From: Pseudomonas asgharzadehiana
Lineage (GTDB): Bacteria > Pseudomonadota > Gammaproteobacteria > Pseudomonadales > Pseudomonadaceae
Length of the DNA stretch: 64,000 nt
Assembly (NCBI RefSeq): GCF_019139815.1
Contig: NZ_CP077079.1
Span: 744,001 to 808,000 of the forward strand
Direction: 5' to 3'
Shown here: positions 24,838 to 34,763 of the stretch, one piece after another
Numbering within the stretch: the stretch's first letter is position 1
Layout of the letters: the number at the start of each line of letters is the position of its first letter
Notes under the pieces: model-generated
What the model was told of the DNA's origin: nothing
The model's database searches: none
The model's input: the letters and a program-made list of their open reading frames with translations, nothing else
Made by a program: the position numbers and the translations under genes

Positions 24838-26277
24838 TCAGTAGCCCGGGCGAGCCTTGAGCTGCTCGGCGGCGGCTTTGGCCAGGTCCGGCGGCAGGAA
24901 ATCCTTGTCCGGGTTGTAGTCGGCCTTGAGGTAGCGCGCCAGGTCCTGCAAGTCACCTGGGTTCAACGTCCCCGCCGCCTGCTTCAAGCGCAGGTTATCG
25001 AGGATGTAGTCGTAGCGGCTGTTGTTGTAATTGCGCACCGACGCGTACAGCTGGCGCTGGGAGTCGAGTACGTCGACGATATTGCGCGTGCCCACCTGGT
25101 AACCGATTTCCGTGGCTTCCACGGCGCTCTGGTTGGAGATGATCGACTGGCGGCGTGCCTGCACCTGTTCCACATCGGTGTTCACCGCGCGATGCAGGTT
25201 GCGGGTGTTTTCCACCACTTGGCGGCGCAGGCCTTCGCGCTGCTGCTCGGTCTGGCCCAGGCGCGAGTAGGACTCACGCACTTGTGAGCTGGTCAAGCCG
25301 CCGCTGTACAGCGGAATGCTCAGGCGCAAACCGATGGTGCGTTGCTCTACGTCGCCACGGTACGGCGTGCCGAAGGCGTTCGGGTTGCTGAAACCGAGGG
25401 CGTCGTTATCACCTTTTTCATACTGTGCCACCGCGTCCAGGGTGGGGGCGTGGCCGGCCTTGCGCTGCTTGAGGGTTTCTTCGGCGGCGGTGACGGCGTA
25501 ATTGCTGGCGAGCAGGTTCAGGTTCTGGCGGCCGGCGGTGTCGACCCAGGCCTTGGCGTCGTTGGGCAGCGGCGGCAACACCGGCAGCGTATGGACAATG
25601 CCCTGGATCGAGTTGTATTGGCGGTTGGTCAGCGTGATCAGTGCTTCAAAGGCGTCTTCGACCTGGCGCTGGGCGAGGATGCGGTTGGCCCGGGCGGTGT
25701 CGTAGCTGGCTTGGGATTGCAGCACGTCGGTCTTGTCCGACAGGCCCACATCGAAGCGCTCGTTGGATTGGTCCAACTGGCGCTTGAACGCATTTTCTTC
25801 GGCTTTGGTGGACGCCAGGTTGTCCTGGGCGCGCAGCACGGCGAAGTAGTTTTCGGCGCTTTGCAGAATCAGGTTCTGTTCGGTGGCCGACAGTTGCAGC
25901 GCGGCCTGTTCGTTGACGGCTTCGGCGGCTTGCAACTGGAACCAGCGGTCGGCGCGGAACAGCGGCTGGCTCAGGGTGGCGCGCCACGAATGGGCATCCC
26001 GGTTGGCGGTGGCTGCGGGGGTGTCGATCTGGGTGCGGACATTGTTGATATCGGCACCGGCCGACAGGTTTGGCAGCAACCCGGCACGGGCCTGGGGTAT
26101 CACTTCCTTTTGTGCGCCGTACTGCGCGCGGGCGGCGGCCAGGTCGGCGTTGTTATCCACCGCTTCCTGATACACGCTGACCAGGTCGGTTTTGGCGGAC
26201 AAGGGCGCTTCAACTGCCCAGACCATCGTGTTGGTTGCACAAGACACGGCAACAGCCAGTGAAAGTTTGCGCAGCAT
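24838..26277 (-). CDS. TolC-family outer-membrane channel protein
   Basis: A 479-residue outer-membrane efflux protein with a Sec signal peptide (MLRKLSLAVAVSC..., likely cleaved after VWA near residue 21). Two repeated halves with long coiled coils follow: FEALITLTNRQYNSIQG in the first, RNIVDVLDSQRQLY and YDYILDNLRLKQAAGTL in the second, all typical of TolC. It would form the trimeric exit duct for type I secretion or RND/ABC efflux. No inner-membrane partner is adjacent, so it probably serves distant pumps. The 5' gap is shared with the thiC riboswitch. Confidence 0.92.
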   Translation of the reverse strand: MLRKLSLAVAVSCATNTMVWAVEAPLSAKTDLVSVYQEAVDNNADLAAARAQYGAQKEVIPQARAGLLPNLSAGADINNVRTQIDTPAATANRDAHSWRATLSQPLFRADRWFQLQAAEAVNEQAALQLSATEQNLILQSAENYFAVLRAQDNLASTKAEENAFKRQLDQSNERFDVGLSDKTDVLQSQASYDTARANRILAQRQVEDAFEALITLTNRQYNSIQGIVHTLPVLPPLPNDAKAWVDTAGRQNLNLLASNYAVTAAEETLKQRKAGHAPTLDAVAQYEKGDNDALGFSNPNAFGTPYRGDVEQRTIGLRLSIPLYSGGLTSSQVRESYSRLGQTEQQREGLRRQVVENTRNLHRAVNTDVEQVQARRQSIISNQSAVEATEIGYQVGTRNIVDVLDSQRQLYASVRNYNNSRYDYILDNLRLKQAAGTLNPGDLQDLARYLKADYNPDKDFLPPDLAKAAAEQLKARPGY

Positions 26278-26434
26278 GAGGCGATCCCTGATTAATATTA
26301 CGGCTATAATTTATCGGCCAAGGCTACGGCGACTCTTCCAGAGCGTCAAGCCTTAAGCCGTAGCCGAGTGTAGTGGCGGTTCCACGGCTCAACAATCTGC
26401 AATCACGCCATTCATCACGCTGAATGCACCGCCA

Positions 26435-26463
26435 TTGGCAATTTGCCCACGCCATGGTCTAGA
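26435..26463 (+). promoter_or_regulatory. Candidate thiC promoter
   Basis: TTGGCA (26435-26440) and TCTAGA (26458-26463) with 17 bases between them would start transcription almost exactly at the 5' base of the TPP riboswitch. The -10 match is only moderate. Confidence 0.4.
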
Positions 26464-26473
26464 CTGGCCGCGT

Positions 26474-26564
26474 TCTTGTCGGGGTGCCTTGTTGGAAGGC
26501 TGAGATCGGTAAATACCGGATCCCGTTGAACCTGATCAGGTTAGCGCCTGCGTAGGGAACAAGA
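26474..26564 (+). ncRNA. TPP riboswitch (THI element)
   Basis: The aptamer is recognised by its invariant parts in order: outer stem TCTTGT pairing with ACAAGA, CTGAGA (26500-26505), a P3 arm ATCGGTAAATACCGGAT, then GAACCTGATCAGGTTAG and GCGTAGGGA. It binds thiamine pyrophosphate and would repress thiC when thiamine is sufficient. It ends about 160 bases before the thiC start. Confidence 0.96.
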
Positions 26565-26607
26565 TTTCTCGTCACCCGGCGAGTCCTCTTGTGCTTCGTC
26601 CGGGATG

Positions 26608-26660
26608 CTGTTCGACAATCGAACAGTCCTCTGTATTGAGCACAGCACTGCTTGCAGTGC
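26608..26660 (+). promoter_or_regulatory. Hairpins of the thiC leader (possible expression platform)
   Basis: Between the TPP aptamer and thiC are two perfect hairpins: CTGTTCG-acaat-CGAACAG (26608-26626) and GCACTGC-tt-GCAGTGC (26645-26660). Neither has a U tract, so they are not simple intrinsic terminators; they may act at the level of translation or Rho-dependent termination. Confidence 0.45.
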
Positions 26661-26708
26661 GTCCATCCGTCACAGGTTCGCTCCGACAAAAATCCACCGC
26701 CTGGATAA

Positions 26709-28613
<1,905 letters not shown>

Positions 28614-28643
28614 TCAAAGATTGGAGGTGCTGGTACTGGCCTC

Positions 28644-28663
28644 ATCGGGGGCTTGCCCCCGAT
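28644..28663. repeat. REP-like half element between thiC and cytX
   Basis: ATCGGGGGC-TT-GCCCCCGAT is a perfect 9-bp palindrome sharing the GGGGGCTTGC core with other elements of the window. It lies between two co-directional thiamine genes and could attenuate readthrough. Confidence 0.65.
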
Positions 28664-28705
28664 AGCAATCTCCCAAACAACAAATGTTCTTCAGAGACAA
28701 CACCC

Positions 28706-29995
28706 TTGAGCATTCAACCCAGCACCTACTCCCCTGATATCGCAGTGCCGAGCGACAAACGCGTGTTCGGCGCCCGCGACCTGTTCTCTCTATGGTTCTC
28801 CCTCGGCATCGGCCTGATGGTCCTGCAAACCGGCGCCCTACTCGCGCCGGGCCTGGGGTTGTTCGGCTCGTTGCTGGCGATCTTCCTCGGCACGCTGGTG
28901 GGCGTGCTGTTGCTGGCCGCCGTCGGTGTAATCGGCAGCGACACTGGCCTGTCCGCCATGGCCGCGCTCAAGCTCAGCCTCGGTACCCAGGGGGCCAGCC
29001 TGCCCGCGCTGCTTAACCTGCTGCAACTGGTCGGCTGGGGTTCGTTTGAAATCATCGTGATGCGCGATGCGGCCAGCCTCTTGGGCGCGCGGGCGTTCGG
29101 CGAGGGTGGTCTATGGGCCAGCCCGTTGCTGTGGACCCTGTTTTTCGGGGGGTTGGCGACCTTGCTGGCAGTCAGCGGGCCATTGACCTTTGTGCGCCAG
29201 ATCCTGCGCAAATGGGGTATCTGGCTGTTGCTCGCCGCGTGCCTGTGGCTGACCTGGAACCTGTTTGCCAAGGCCGACCTGGCGGCGCTCTGGGCCCAGG
29301 CGGGTGATGGTTCGATGCCGTTTGCCGTGGGCTTTGACATTGCCATCGCCATGCCGCTGTCGTGGTTGCCGCTGATTGCCGACTACTCACGCTTCGGCAA
29401 ACGCGCCAAAAGTGTATTCGGCGGCACTGCGCTGGGGTTTTTTATCGGTAATTTCTGGCTGATGAGCCTGGGCGTGGCCTACACCCTGGCGTTTGCGCCA
29501 AGTGGCGAGGTGAATGCGCTGCTGTTGGCGCTGGCCGGCGCGGGCCTGGGGATTCCGCTGTTGCTGATCCTGTTGGACGAGTCGGAGAACGCCTTCGCCG
29601 ATATTCACTCGGCTGCGGTGTCCAGCGGGATTCTATTGCGCTTGAAGGTCGAGCATCTGGCGTTGGCCATCGGCGTCATCTGCACCTTGATCGCCTGTTT
29701 TGCTCCGTTGGCGCAGTACCAGAACTTCCTGTTGCTGATCGGCTCGGTGTTCGCGCCGCTGTTCGGCGTGGTGCTGGTCGATCATTTCGTGCTTCGCCGT
29801 CGTGGCCGGGGCGTGGTCGCCGGCCTGCGTTGGCCAGCGCTGTTGGCCTGGCTGGGTGGCATCGGCACTTATCATCTGCTGGCCAACCTGTATCCGGATG
29901 TCGGCGCAACCCTGCCGGCGCTGGTGCTGGCAGGGCTGTTGCAGTTCATCCTTGGTCGGGCTTTCAGCGGCGTACGGGCACCAGCTCAGGCTTGA
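28706..29995 (+). CDS. cytX: Hydroxymethylpyrimidine transporter CytX
   Basis: A 429-residue inner-membrane permease of the NCS1 (purine-cytosine) family with about twelve helices and a soluble N-terminus ending FGARDLFSLWFS. The CytX subgroup is assigned because it follows thiC and because such transporters bring in the thiamine pyrimidine HMP. It starts with TTG at 28706 (MSIQPSTY). Its end overlaps the convergent DUF3298 gene by 32 bases. The substrate is inferred from context. Confidence 0.87.
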   Translation: MSIQPSTYSPDIAVPSDKRVFGARDLFSLWFSLGIGLMVLQTGALLAPGLGLFGSLLAIFLGTLVGVLLLAAVGVIGSDTGLSAMAALKLSLGTQGASLPALLNLLQLVGWGSFEIIVMRDAASLLGARAFGEGGLWASPLLWTLFFGGLATLLAVSGPLTFVRQILRKWGIWLLLAACLWLTWNLFAKADLAALWAQAGDGSMPFAVGFDIAIAMPLSWLPLIADYSRFGKRAKSVFGGTALGFFIGNFWLMSLGVAYTLAFAPSGEVNALLLALAGAGLGIPLLLILLDESENAFADIHSAAVSSGILLRLKVEHLALAIGVICTLIACFAPLAQYQNFLLLIGSVFAPLFGVVLVDHFVLRRRGRGVVAGLRWPALLAWLGGIGTYHLLANLYPDVGATLPALVLAGLLQFILGRAFSGVRAPAQA

Positions 29996-30701
29996 GGATG
30001 CCGTCCAGGCGCGAGTAGGGGATCTGCAACTCGACATGGCCCAGGGCATAGGGCGCGATGGTGGTGGTGGGGTATTTGAGGATCACGCCACCGTAAGTCA
30101 GCGCCACGTTTGGGGTTTTCTGGAAGGGATATTTTTTGACGAATTCCGCTTCCAGGCTCAGGCGGGTGCTGATCAGCCAACTGTTGTGCGCCACCTGGGC
30201 GGCTTTCCAGAACGCGTCTTCCTTGCCGGGCAGCAGCATATCGCTGAGCGACAGGGCTTTTTGCTGCTGACGCGAATAGTTGATGAACGCGCGGCCCGGC
30301 TCGCCATGGGTGGCGCCCTGGTCCAGGTAGCTGGACAACTCGATGATCACCAAGCCGTCATGCTGCTCACGTACCTTGGCCTGCAAATACATGCTGTTGT
30401 TCGGTGCGGCGGTTTGCAGGAATTGCTCGCGATAGGTCGCAAGGCTGGTCGGCAGCGGGTTGGCGCCGGTCATCTCCAGCAGGCGCTGTTCGATCAGCGC
30501 GTCCAGCTTGGGTTCCTTGGCAAAGTGCACGGTGTCGATATTCACCAGCGCGCAATCGGCGCTGGCACAGCCCGGCCGGGTTTGTTCGGTGGTGTCTCGG
30601 GTGGCTTCCAGCGGGGTGCGCCAGTTGGGTTGGAACAGGCTTTGGCAGGCGCCGAGGGTCAAGGCGATGCAGGCCACGGAGGCGATTTTTAAAAGCGACA
30701 T
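29964..30701 (-). CDS. DUF3298/RsiV-like lipoprotein
   Basis: A 245-residue lipoprotein: signal MSLLKIASVACIALTLGAC with lipobox LGAC and Cys19. The mature part begins with CASADCALVNIDTVHF and ends in a DUF3298-type domain (about 140-245: RAFINYSRQQQKALSLSDML, later LEAEFVKKYPF and LTYGGVILKYP), seen in the anti-sigma factor RsiV and in periplasmic proteins. There is no adjacent sigma factor, so a regulatory role is not supported. Equivalent in place to P. aeruginosa PA4972. Confidence 0.78.
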   Translation of the reverse strand: MSLLKIASVACIALTLGACQSLFQPNWRTPLEATRDTTEQTRPGCASADCALVNIDTVHFAKEPKLDALIEQRLLEMTGANPLPTSLATYREQFLQTAAPNNSMYLQAKVREQHDGLVIIELSSYLDQGATHGEPGRAFINYSRQQQKALSLSDMLLPGKEDAFWKAAQVAHNSWLISTRLSLEAEFVKKYPFQKTPNVALTYGGVILKYPTTTIAPYALGHVELQIPYSRLDGILKPELVPVRR

Positions 30702-30893
30702 GGATGTCCTTCGTCTATCGATAAGAGCGAAATTGTGCAGCTTCGACTACCGGCAAGGCAGTCAGTTCGCCACTAAGCTGATTAGAGTGAGTTTGAGGCC
30801 CGCCGTCTATCCCGGCAACCGGAAAGGGGCTGCGCCAACCGACGCGAGCGCGTTAGGATGGCGCGAATTGCCCAGGCACAACGAGGAAGGGAT

Positions 30894-31511
30894 ATGACGG
30901 ACTTTGCAAAATCGACGCCGAACACGATTGAAATCGTGCAGCGCGACAATGCCTACAAGGGCTTCTATAAACTTGACCGTGTGCAACTGCGCCACGAGAA
31001 GTTCGACGGCGGCATGAGCCGCGTGATCAACCGCGAAGTCTTTGTCCGTCACGACGCGGTGTGTGTACTGCCCTATGACCCGCAGCGTGATGAAGTGGTG
31101 CTGATCGAGCAGTTTCGCGTGGGCGCCATGGGCCGTGCCGACAACCCGTGGCTGATCGAGATGGTCGCCGGCCTGATCGACAAGGATGAAGAACCGGAGG
31201 AGGTTGCACACCGCGAAGCCGAAGAGGAAGCTGGGCTGACCTTCTCCGCGCTGTGGCCGATCACCAAGTATTTTCCGTCGCCCGGCGGCAGTACCGAATT
31301 TGTGCACCTATACCTGGGGCGCTGCGACAGCTCCGGAGCGGGTGGCGTGCATGGGCTGGAAGAAGAAGCAGAAGACATCCGCGTGACGGTCTGGGCATTC
31401 GAAGACGCCCTGCAAGCCGTGCGCGACGGCAGGATTTCCAACGCAGCCAGCATTATCGCCCTGCAATGGCTTGCGCTTAATCGCGCGGAAGTGAGGGGGT
31501 TATGGCAGTAA
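30894..31511 (+). CDS. nudF: ADP-ribose pyrophosphatase NudF
   Basis: A 205-residue Nudix hydrolase that splits ADP-ribose into AMP and ribose 5-phosphate. The Nudix box is complete: Gly93, Glu99, then REAEEEAGL with Arg107, Glu108, Glu111, Glu112 and Gly114. Start ATG 30894 (MTDFAKST) is preferred over ATG 30858 because GAGGAAGG precedes it. It overlaps the DUF1249 gene by 10 bases; nudF, DUF1249 and cpdA are a conserved gammaproteobacterial neighbourhood. Confidence 0.95.
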   Translation: MTDFAKSTPNTIEIVQRDNAYKGFYKLDRVQLRHEKFDGGMSRVINREVFVRHDAVCVLPYDPQRDEVVLIEQFRVGAMGRADNPWLIEMVAGLIDKDEEPEEVAHREAEEEAGLTFSALWPITKYFPSPGGSTEFVHLYLGRCDSSGAGGVHGLEEEAEDIRVTVWAFEDALQAVRDGRISNAASIIALQWLALNRAEVRGLWQ

Positions 31512-31951
31512 AGGCACGGGAACGTTATCGAGTCGACCTGATCGGGCTGCAAGCGGCCTGCGAGGCCAACTATGCGCGGCTGATGCGCCTGCTGCCCGAC
31601 ATGCGCCACACGCCCGAGGCGCGTCGCATCGGCGTGACCCACGGCGACCAGATGCTGGGCGTGCTGGCCCTTGAAGTCATCGTCAACTGCCCGTACACCA
31701 CCACCCTGCGCGTACGCCAGGAGCACAGCCTGCCGTGGCTGCCCGTGCCGCAACTGGAAGTGCAGGTGTACCACGACGCCCGTATGGCCGAAGTGATCAG
31801 CGCCGAACACGCGCGGCGCTTTCGCAGCATCTATCCTTACCCGAATGTGTTCATGCACCAACCCGATGAGAAAGCGCAGCTCAATGTGTTCCTCGGTGAG
31901 TGGCTGAGCCACTGCCTGGCGCTGGGCCATGAGTTCGAAGTCGTGCGGTAG
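31502..31951 (+). CDS. DUF1249 protein (YqiB family)
   Basis: A 149-residue cytoplasmic protein of unknown function. The family is recognised from YRVDLIGLQAACEANYARLMRLLP and YHDARMAEVISAEHARRF. It overlaps nudF by 10 bases and precedes cpdA, as yqiB does in E. coli. The conserved linkage suggests a role with nucleotide-phosphate signalling genes, but none is established. Confidence 0.88.
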   Translation: MAVKARERYRVDLIGLQAACEANYARLMRLLPDMRHTPEARRIGVTHGDQMLGVLALEVIVNCPYTTTLRVRQEHSLPWLPVPQLEVQVYHDARMAEVISAEHARRFRSIYPYPNVFMHQPDEKAQLNVFLGEWLSHCLALGHEFEVVR

Positions 31952-32048
31952 ATGTGAACTGCATCTGGTTCCTGGGTTTCCTCTTTGCGTCCTGCCCCAG
32001 CATAATCACGCCAAACGTCCATTCCTGTGATTGCCTTGGGAGAGCGCC

Positions 32049-32864
32049 TTGCCGAGCGTATCCACCGTGAACCCCGACGCTTCGGCGTTACTGGTGCAAC
32101 TGTCCGACAGCCATCTGTTTGCCGAGGCCGACGTTACGCTGCTGGGCATGAATACCCGTGAGAGCCTGCGACGGGTGATCGAGCTGGCGCGCGCGCAACA
32201 GCCGCAGGTCGACCTGGTGCTGGCCACCGGGGACCTGTCCCAGGACGGCACGCTTGAGTCGTACCAGCAGTTTCGCCAGATGACCGCGCCTATCGGTGCC
32301 CCGGCGCGCTGGATTCCGGGTAATCATGATGAGCCTCAAGTCATGGTCCGGGCCGCCGAGCACAGTGATTTTCTGGAGCCGGTAGTCGATATCGGCCACT
32401 GGCGCGTCATCCTGCTGGACTCCGCCGTACCCGGTTCCGTGCCGGGTTACCTGCAAGACCAACAACTGCAACTACTGGCTCAGGCCCTGAGCGAAGCGCC
32501 AAACCGTCACCACCTGGTGTGTTTCCACCATCATCCGGTGCCCATCGGCTGTGCCTGGATGGAGCCCATCGGCCTGCGCAACCCCGAGGCACTGTTTGCC
32601 GTGCTGGACCGCTTCCCCCAGGTCAAGGCAGTACTCTGGGGCCATGTGCATCAGGAAATCGACCGTGAGCGCAACGGCGTGCGCCTGCTGGCGTCGCCAT
32701 CCACCTGCATCCAGTTCGCACCGGGCAGCGAGGACTTCAAGGTCAGCGAGCAAGCGCCAGGGTATCGTTGGCTGCGTTTGCATGCCGACGGACGGTTGGA
32801 GACTGGCGTAGAGCGGCTGGTCGGCTTCGCGTTTACGGTGGATTACGGTAGCAACGGTTATTAA
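32049..32864 (+). CDS. cpdA: 3',5'-cyclic-AMP phosphodiesterase CpdA
   Basis: A 271-residue class III cyclic nucleotide phosphodiesterase that hydrolyses cAMP to AMP and so tunes Vfr/CRP signalling. The metallophosphoesterase motifs appear in order: LSDSHLF (Asp20, His22), ATGDLSQDG, PGNHDEP, CFHHHPVP and WGHVHQEID. The start is TTG 32049 behind GGGAGA; an upstream TTG at 32031 is in frame but lacks such a site. It is the last conserved gene before the accessory insert. Confidence 0.93.
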   Translation: MPSVSTVNPDASALLVQLSDSHLFAEADVTLLGMNTRESLRRVIELARAQQPQVDLVLATGDLSQDGTLESYQQFRQMTAPIGAPARWIPGNHDEPQVMVRAAEHSDFLEPVVDIGHWRVILLDSAVPGSVPGYLQDQQLQLLAQALSEAPNRHHLVCFHHHPVPIGCAWMEPIGLRNPEALFAVLDRFPQVKAVLWGHVHQEIDRERNGVRLLASPSTCIQFAPGSEDFKVSEQAPGYRWLRLHADGRLETGVERLVGFAFTVDYGSNGY

Positions 32865-32880
32865 ACGTCCTCCGCGTTGG

Positions 32881-32906
32881 GCTCGAGCACTGAATGTTTA
32901 GTGCGG
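32881..32906 (+). repeat. Left copy of an imperfect direct repeat flanking the ImmA insert
   Basis: GCTCGAGCAC..ATGTTTAGTGCGG resembles 33996-34019 (GCTCGGGCGC..ATGTTTATTCCGC), about 19 matches over 24 positions with a two-base gap. The two copies bracket the AT-richer two-gene insert. It could be a target-site duplication or recombination scar, or chance. Confidence 0.4.
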
Positions 32907-32949
32907 TTCCGGTCATTTACAACTCGACTCAGATAACCCGCTGGGCGTT

Positions 32950-32978
32950 TTGATTTTCTTCGTAGACGCGCCTATATA
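32950..32978 (+). promoter_or_regulatory. Candidate promoter of the ImmA insert
   Basis: TTGATT (32950-32955) and TATATA (32973-32978) are spaced by 17 bases, a good sigma-70 arrangement, about 95 bases before the peptidase start. The leader between them also carries CTGTAC twice (near 32989 and 33010) and a CCTTCGGCGGAAGG dyad, which may be operator-like. Confidence 0.5.
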
Positions 32979-33073
32979 TTCAGCAGATCTGTACCCATCG
33001 ATAGTTTTCTGTACAATTTTGCCTCCTTCGGCGGAAGGATATCTATCCACCAGTACTGACAAGGAGATCGCTC

Positions 33074-33550
33074 ATGCCTGTTCGCACCGCTCAAGATGTC
33101 CTAAATAGGTACTGGGACCGTCAACTTCCTATTGATCCCTATCGTATTGCACGTGCAGCGGGCGCTTCAGTGGAACCGGATTACGGCATGAGCGCTCATG
33201 ATCTGAGTGGCTGCTTTGACGTTGTGAATAACATTCCAACCATCCGTTTCAATCCTGATGATGCGGTTGTTCGGCAGCGCTTTACTATTGCTCATGAGTT
33301 AGGGCATATGTTTTTAAGGCACGGTCATTCCTTCAGGGATAATGCGAGAAACTATAGTTCGGGAACACATCTTTACCGAGAGCGGGATGCAAATAGTTTT
33401 GCGGCGGAGTTGTTGATGCCTAAAGAAGTTGTCGAGTGGCTGGTCTTCAAGGAAAAAAAACACGATGTTGAGGAAATGGCGGCAATACTAAATGTGTCAG
33501 GCGCGGCAATGCATTATCGCTTGATGAACCTCGGACTAATTCGTTACTGA
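33074..33550 (+). CDS. ImmA/IrrE family zinc metallopeptidase
   Basis: A 158-residue single-domain peptidase. The zinc motif HELGH is at 74-78 in FTIAHELGHMFLRH; the third-ligand region is ERDANSFAAELLMP (103-116), and the C-terminal helix-turn-helix-like VSGAAMHYRLMNLGL is usual for ImmA. Family members cleave repressors of mobile elements or act in toxin-antitoxin and defence pairs. Here no XRE-type repressor is adjacent; the partner is a small membrane protein 15 bases downstream. GC is about 42-48 percent against over 60 in the neighbours, a sign of acquisition. AAGGAG at 33061-33066 supports ATG 33074. Confidence 0.88.
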   Translation: MPVRTAQDVLNRYWDRQLPIDPYRIARAAGASVEPDYGMSAHDLSGCFDVVNNIPTIRFNPDDAVVRQRFTIAHELGHMFLRHGHSFRDNARNYSSGTHLYRERDANSFAAELLMPKEVVEWLVFKEKKHDVEEMAAILNVSGAAMHYRLMNLGLIRY

Positions 33551-33565
33551 AATGAGAGTAGAGTT

Positions 33566-33970
33566 TTGAAGGATCAGAATCTCCAAAAGGATGTGGACTA
33601 TTCGGAAGGCAGTATCCCTAAGCTTCCGGACACGGAGCGCTTCAATAGAAGCCAGCTCGACGAGGCTGATACTCGTAGGCTCCAACGAGGGATTATCTTC
33701 GTTACAATTTATGTTGCGGCTGTTTATGTGTTTGGAGCGTTTGTCGTCTACACATTCAAGCTTATTCATGGTGCCAAGCTGGAAACTACACCCATGCTCT
33801 TGTGGTTATTGGCAATTATGCCGATAGCCTTGATTCTATTGATGATGAAGCTCGCTGCGGAGCCTGCCAAAGTTGAGGATAAACCTGCTGGCCTGGGTAG
33901 CGATATTGTTGCGATTTTTCAGGAGCTCGCCGCTGCGCTGAAGGATTTTCTCAAATCCAAGACTGGATAG
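33566..33970 (+). CDS. Small two-helix membrane protein partnered with ImmA peptidase
   Basis: A 134-residue protein I do not recognise. It has a charged soluble N-terminus (1-40), two predicted membrane helices (about 42-66 and 77-97), a short loop with HGAKLETT, and a C-terminal tail with an amphipathic helix (about 112-131: IVAIFQELAAALKDFLKS). The only in-frame start near the 5' end is TTG 33566, preceded by GAGAGTAGAG. It is probably co-transcribed with the peptidase and shares its low GC. A substrate, inhibitor or membrane effector of the peptidase are all possible; none is shown. Confidence 0.7.
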   Translation: MKDQNLQKDVDYSEGSIPKLPDTERFNRSQLDEADTRRLQRGIIFVTIYVAAVYVFGAFVVYTFKLIHGAKLETTPMLLWLLAIMPIALILLMMKLAAEPAKVEDKPAGLGSDIVAIFQELAAALKDFLKSKTG

Positions 33971-33995
33971 CCTTGAAATAAATAATTAGAGAGAC

Positions 33996-34019
33996 GCTCG
34001 GGCGCGATGTTTATTCCGC
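33996..34019 (+). repeat. Right copy of the imperfect direct repeat flanking the ImmA insert
   Basis: See the left copy at 32881-32906; here GCTCGGGCGC..ATGTTTATTCCGC follows the two accessory genes directly and precedes the yqiA leader. Confidence 0.4.
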
Positions 34020-34100
34020 ACCTCATTGTGACGAACTCTGCTCAGATTCTCTGGTTCCCTGTAAACTGCGCCCTTTTGGCGCAAGCACGGAGAGCCCGGC

Positions 34101-34709
34101 ATGTCCGCTTCGATCCTGTACATCCACGGCTTCAACAGTGCGCCGGCGTCCAACAAGGCCAGCCAGTTGATCCGCGTGATGGACGCCCTTGGCCTGGCCG
34201 ATCAATTGCGCGTGCCAGCCTTGCATCACCATCCCCGTCAGGCGATTCCCCAGTTGGAAGAGGCCATTGCGCAACTGGGTCGACCACTGCTGGTCGGCAG
34301 CTCACTCGGCGGCTACTATGCAACCCATCTTGCTGAACGCCATGGCCTCAAGGCGCTGCTGGTCAACCCGGCGGTGAGTCCCCATCGCATGTTCGACGGT
34401 TACCTGGGCACCCAGAAGAACCTCTACACCGATGAAACCTGGGAGTTGACCCACGACCACGTCACGGCGCTGGCCGAGCTGGAAGTACCGGCGCCCCAGG
34501 ATGCGGGACGTTATCAGGTGTGGTTGCAAACCGGCGATGAAACCTTGGATTATCGCCTCGCCCAGCAGTATTACCGAGCCTGTGCCTTGCGCATCCAGCC
34601 CGGTGGCGACCATGGCTACCAAGGATTCGCCCAGCAATTGCCGGCGCTTTTGAGTTTTGCCGGCGTGGGTGCGGATCAGTATCAATCCTTCGATTTTTCG
34701 GCACTGTAA
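34101..34709 (+). CDS. yqiA: YqiA/YcfP-family alpha/beta-hydrolase (esterase)
   Basis: A 202-residue alpha/beta-hydrolase. It begins ILYIHGFNSAP, with the oxyanion HGF motif, and has the nucleophile elbow VGSSLGGYYAT; the acid and base are likely in LQTGDETLDY and PGGDHGYQGF. E. coli YqiA shows esterase activity on acyl-CoA and short esters. In other pseudomonads it follows cpdA directly and precedes parE, so the ImmA genes interrupt an otherwise conserved order. Confidence 0.88.
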   Translation: MSASILYIHGFNSAPASNKASQLIRVMDALGLADQLRVPALHHHPRQAIPQLEEAIAQLGRPLLVGSSLGGYYATHLAERHGLKALLVNPAVSPHRMFDGYLGTQKNLYTDETWELTHDHVTALAELEVPAPQDAGRYQVWLQTGDETLDYRLAQQYYRACALRIQPGGDHGYQGFAQQLPALLSFAGVGADQYQSFDFSAL

Positions 34710-34763
34710 TTGCCTTGGAAACCGCAGGTTATTTTTTAATCGAACGACTCACGACGAGACCCC

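Noticed and set aside
26322..26365. Inverted repeat GGCTACGGC/GCCGTAGCC upstream of the TolC-family gene
   Set aside because: The arms are nine bases with a 26-base loop; too weak to call an operator or terminator without comparison.
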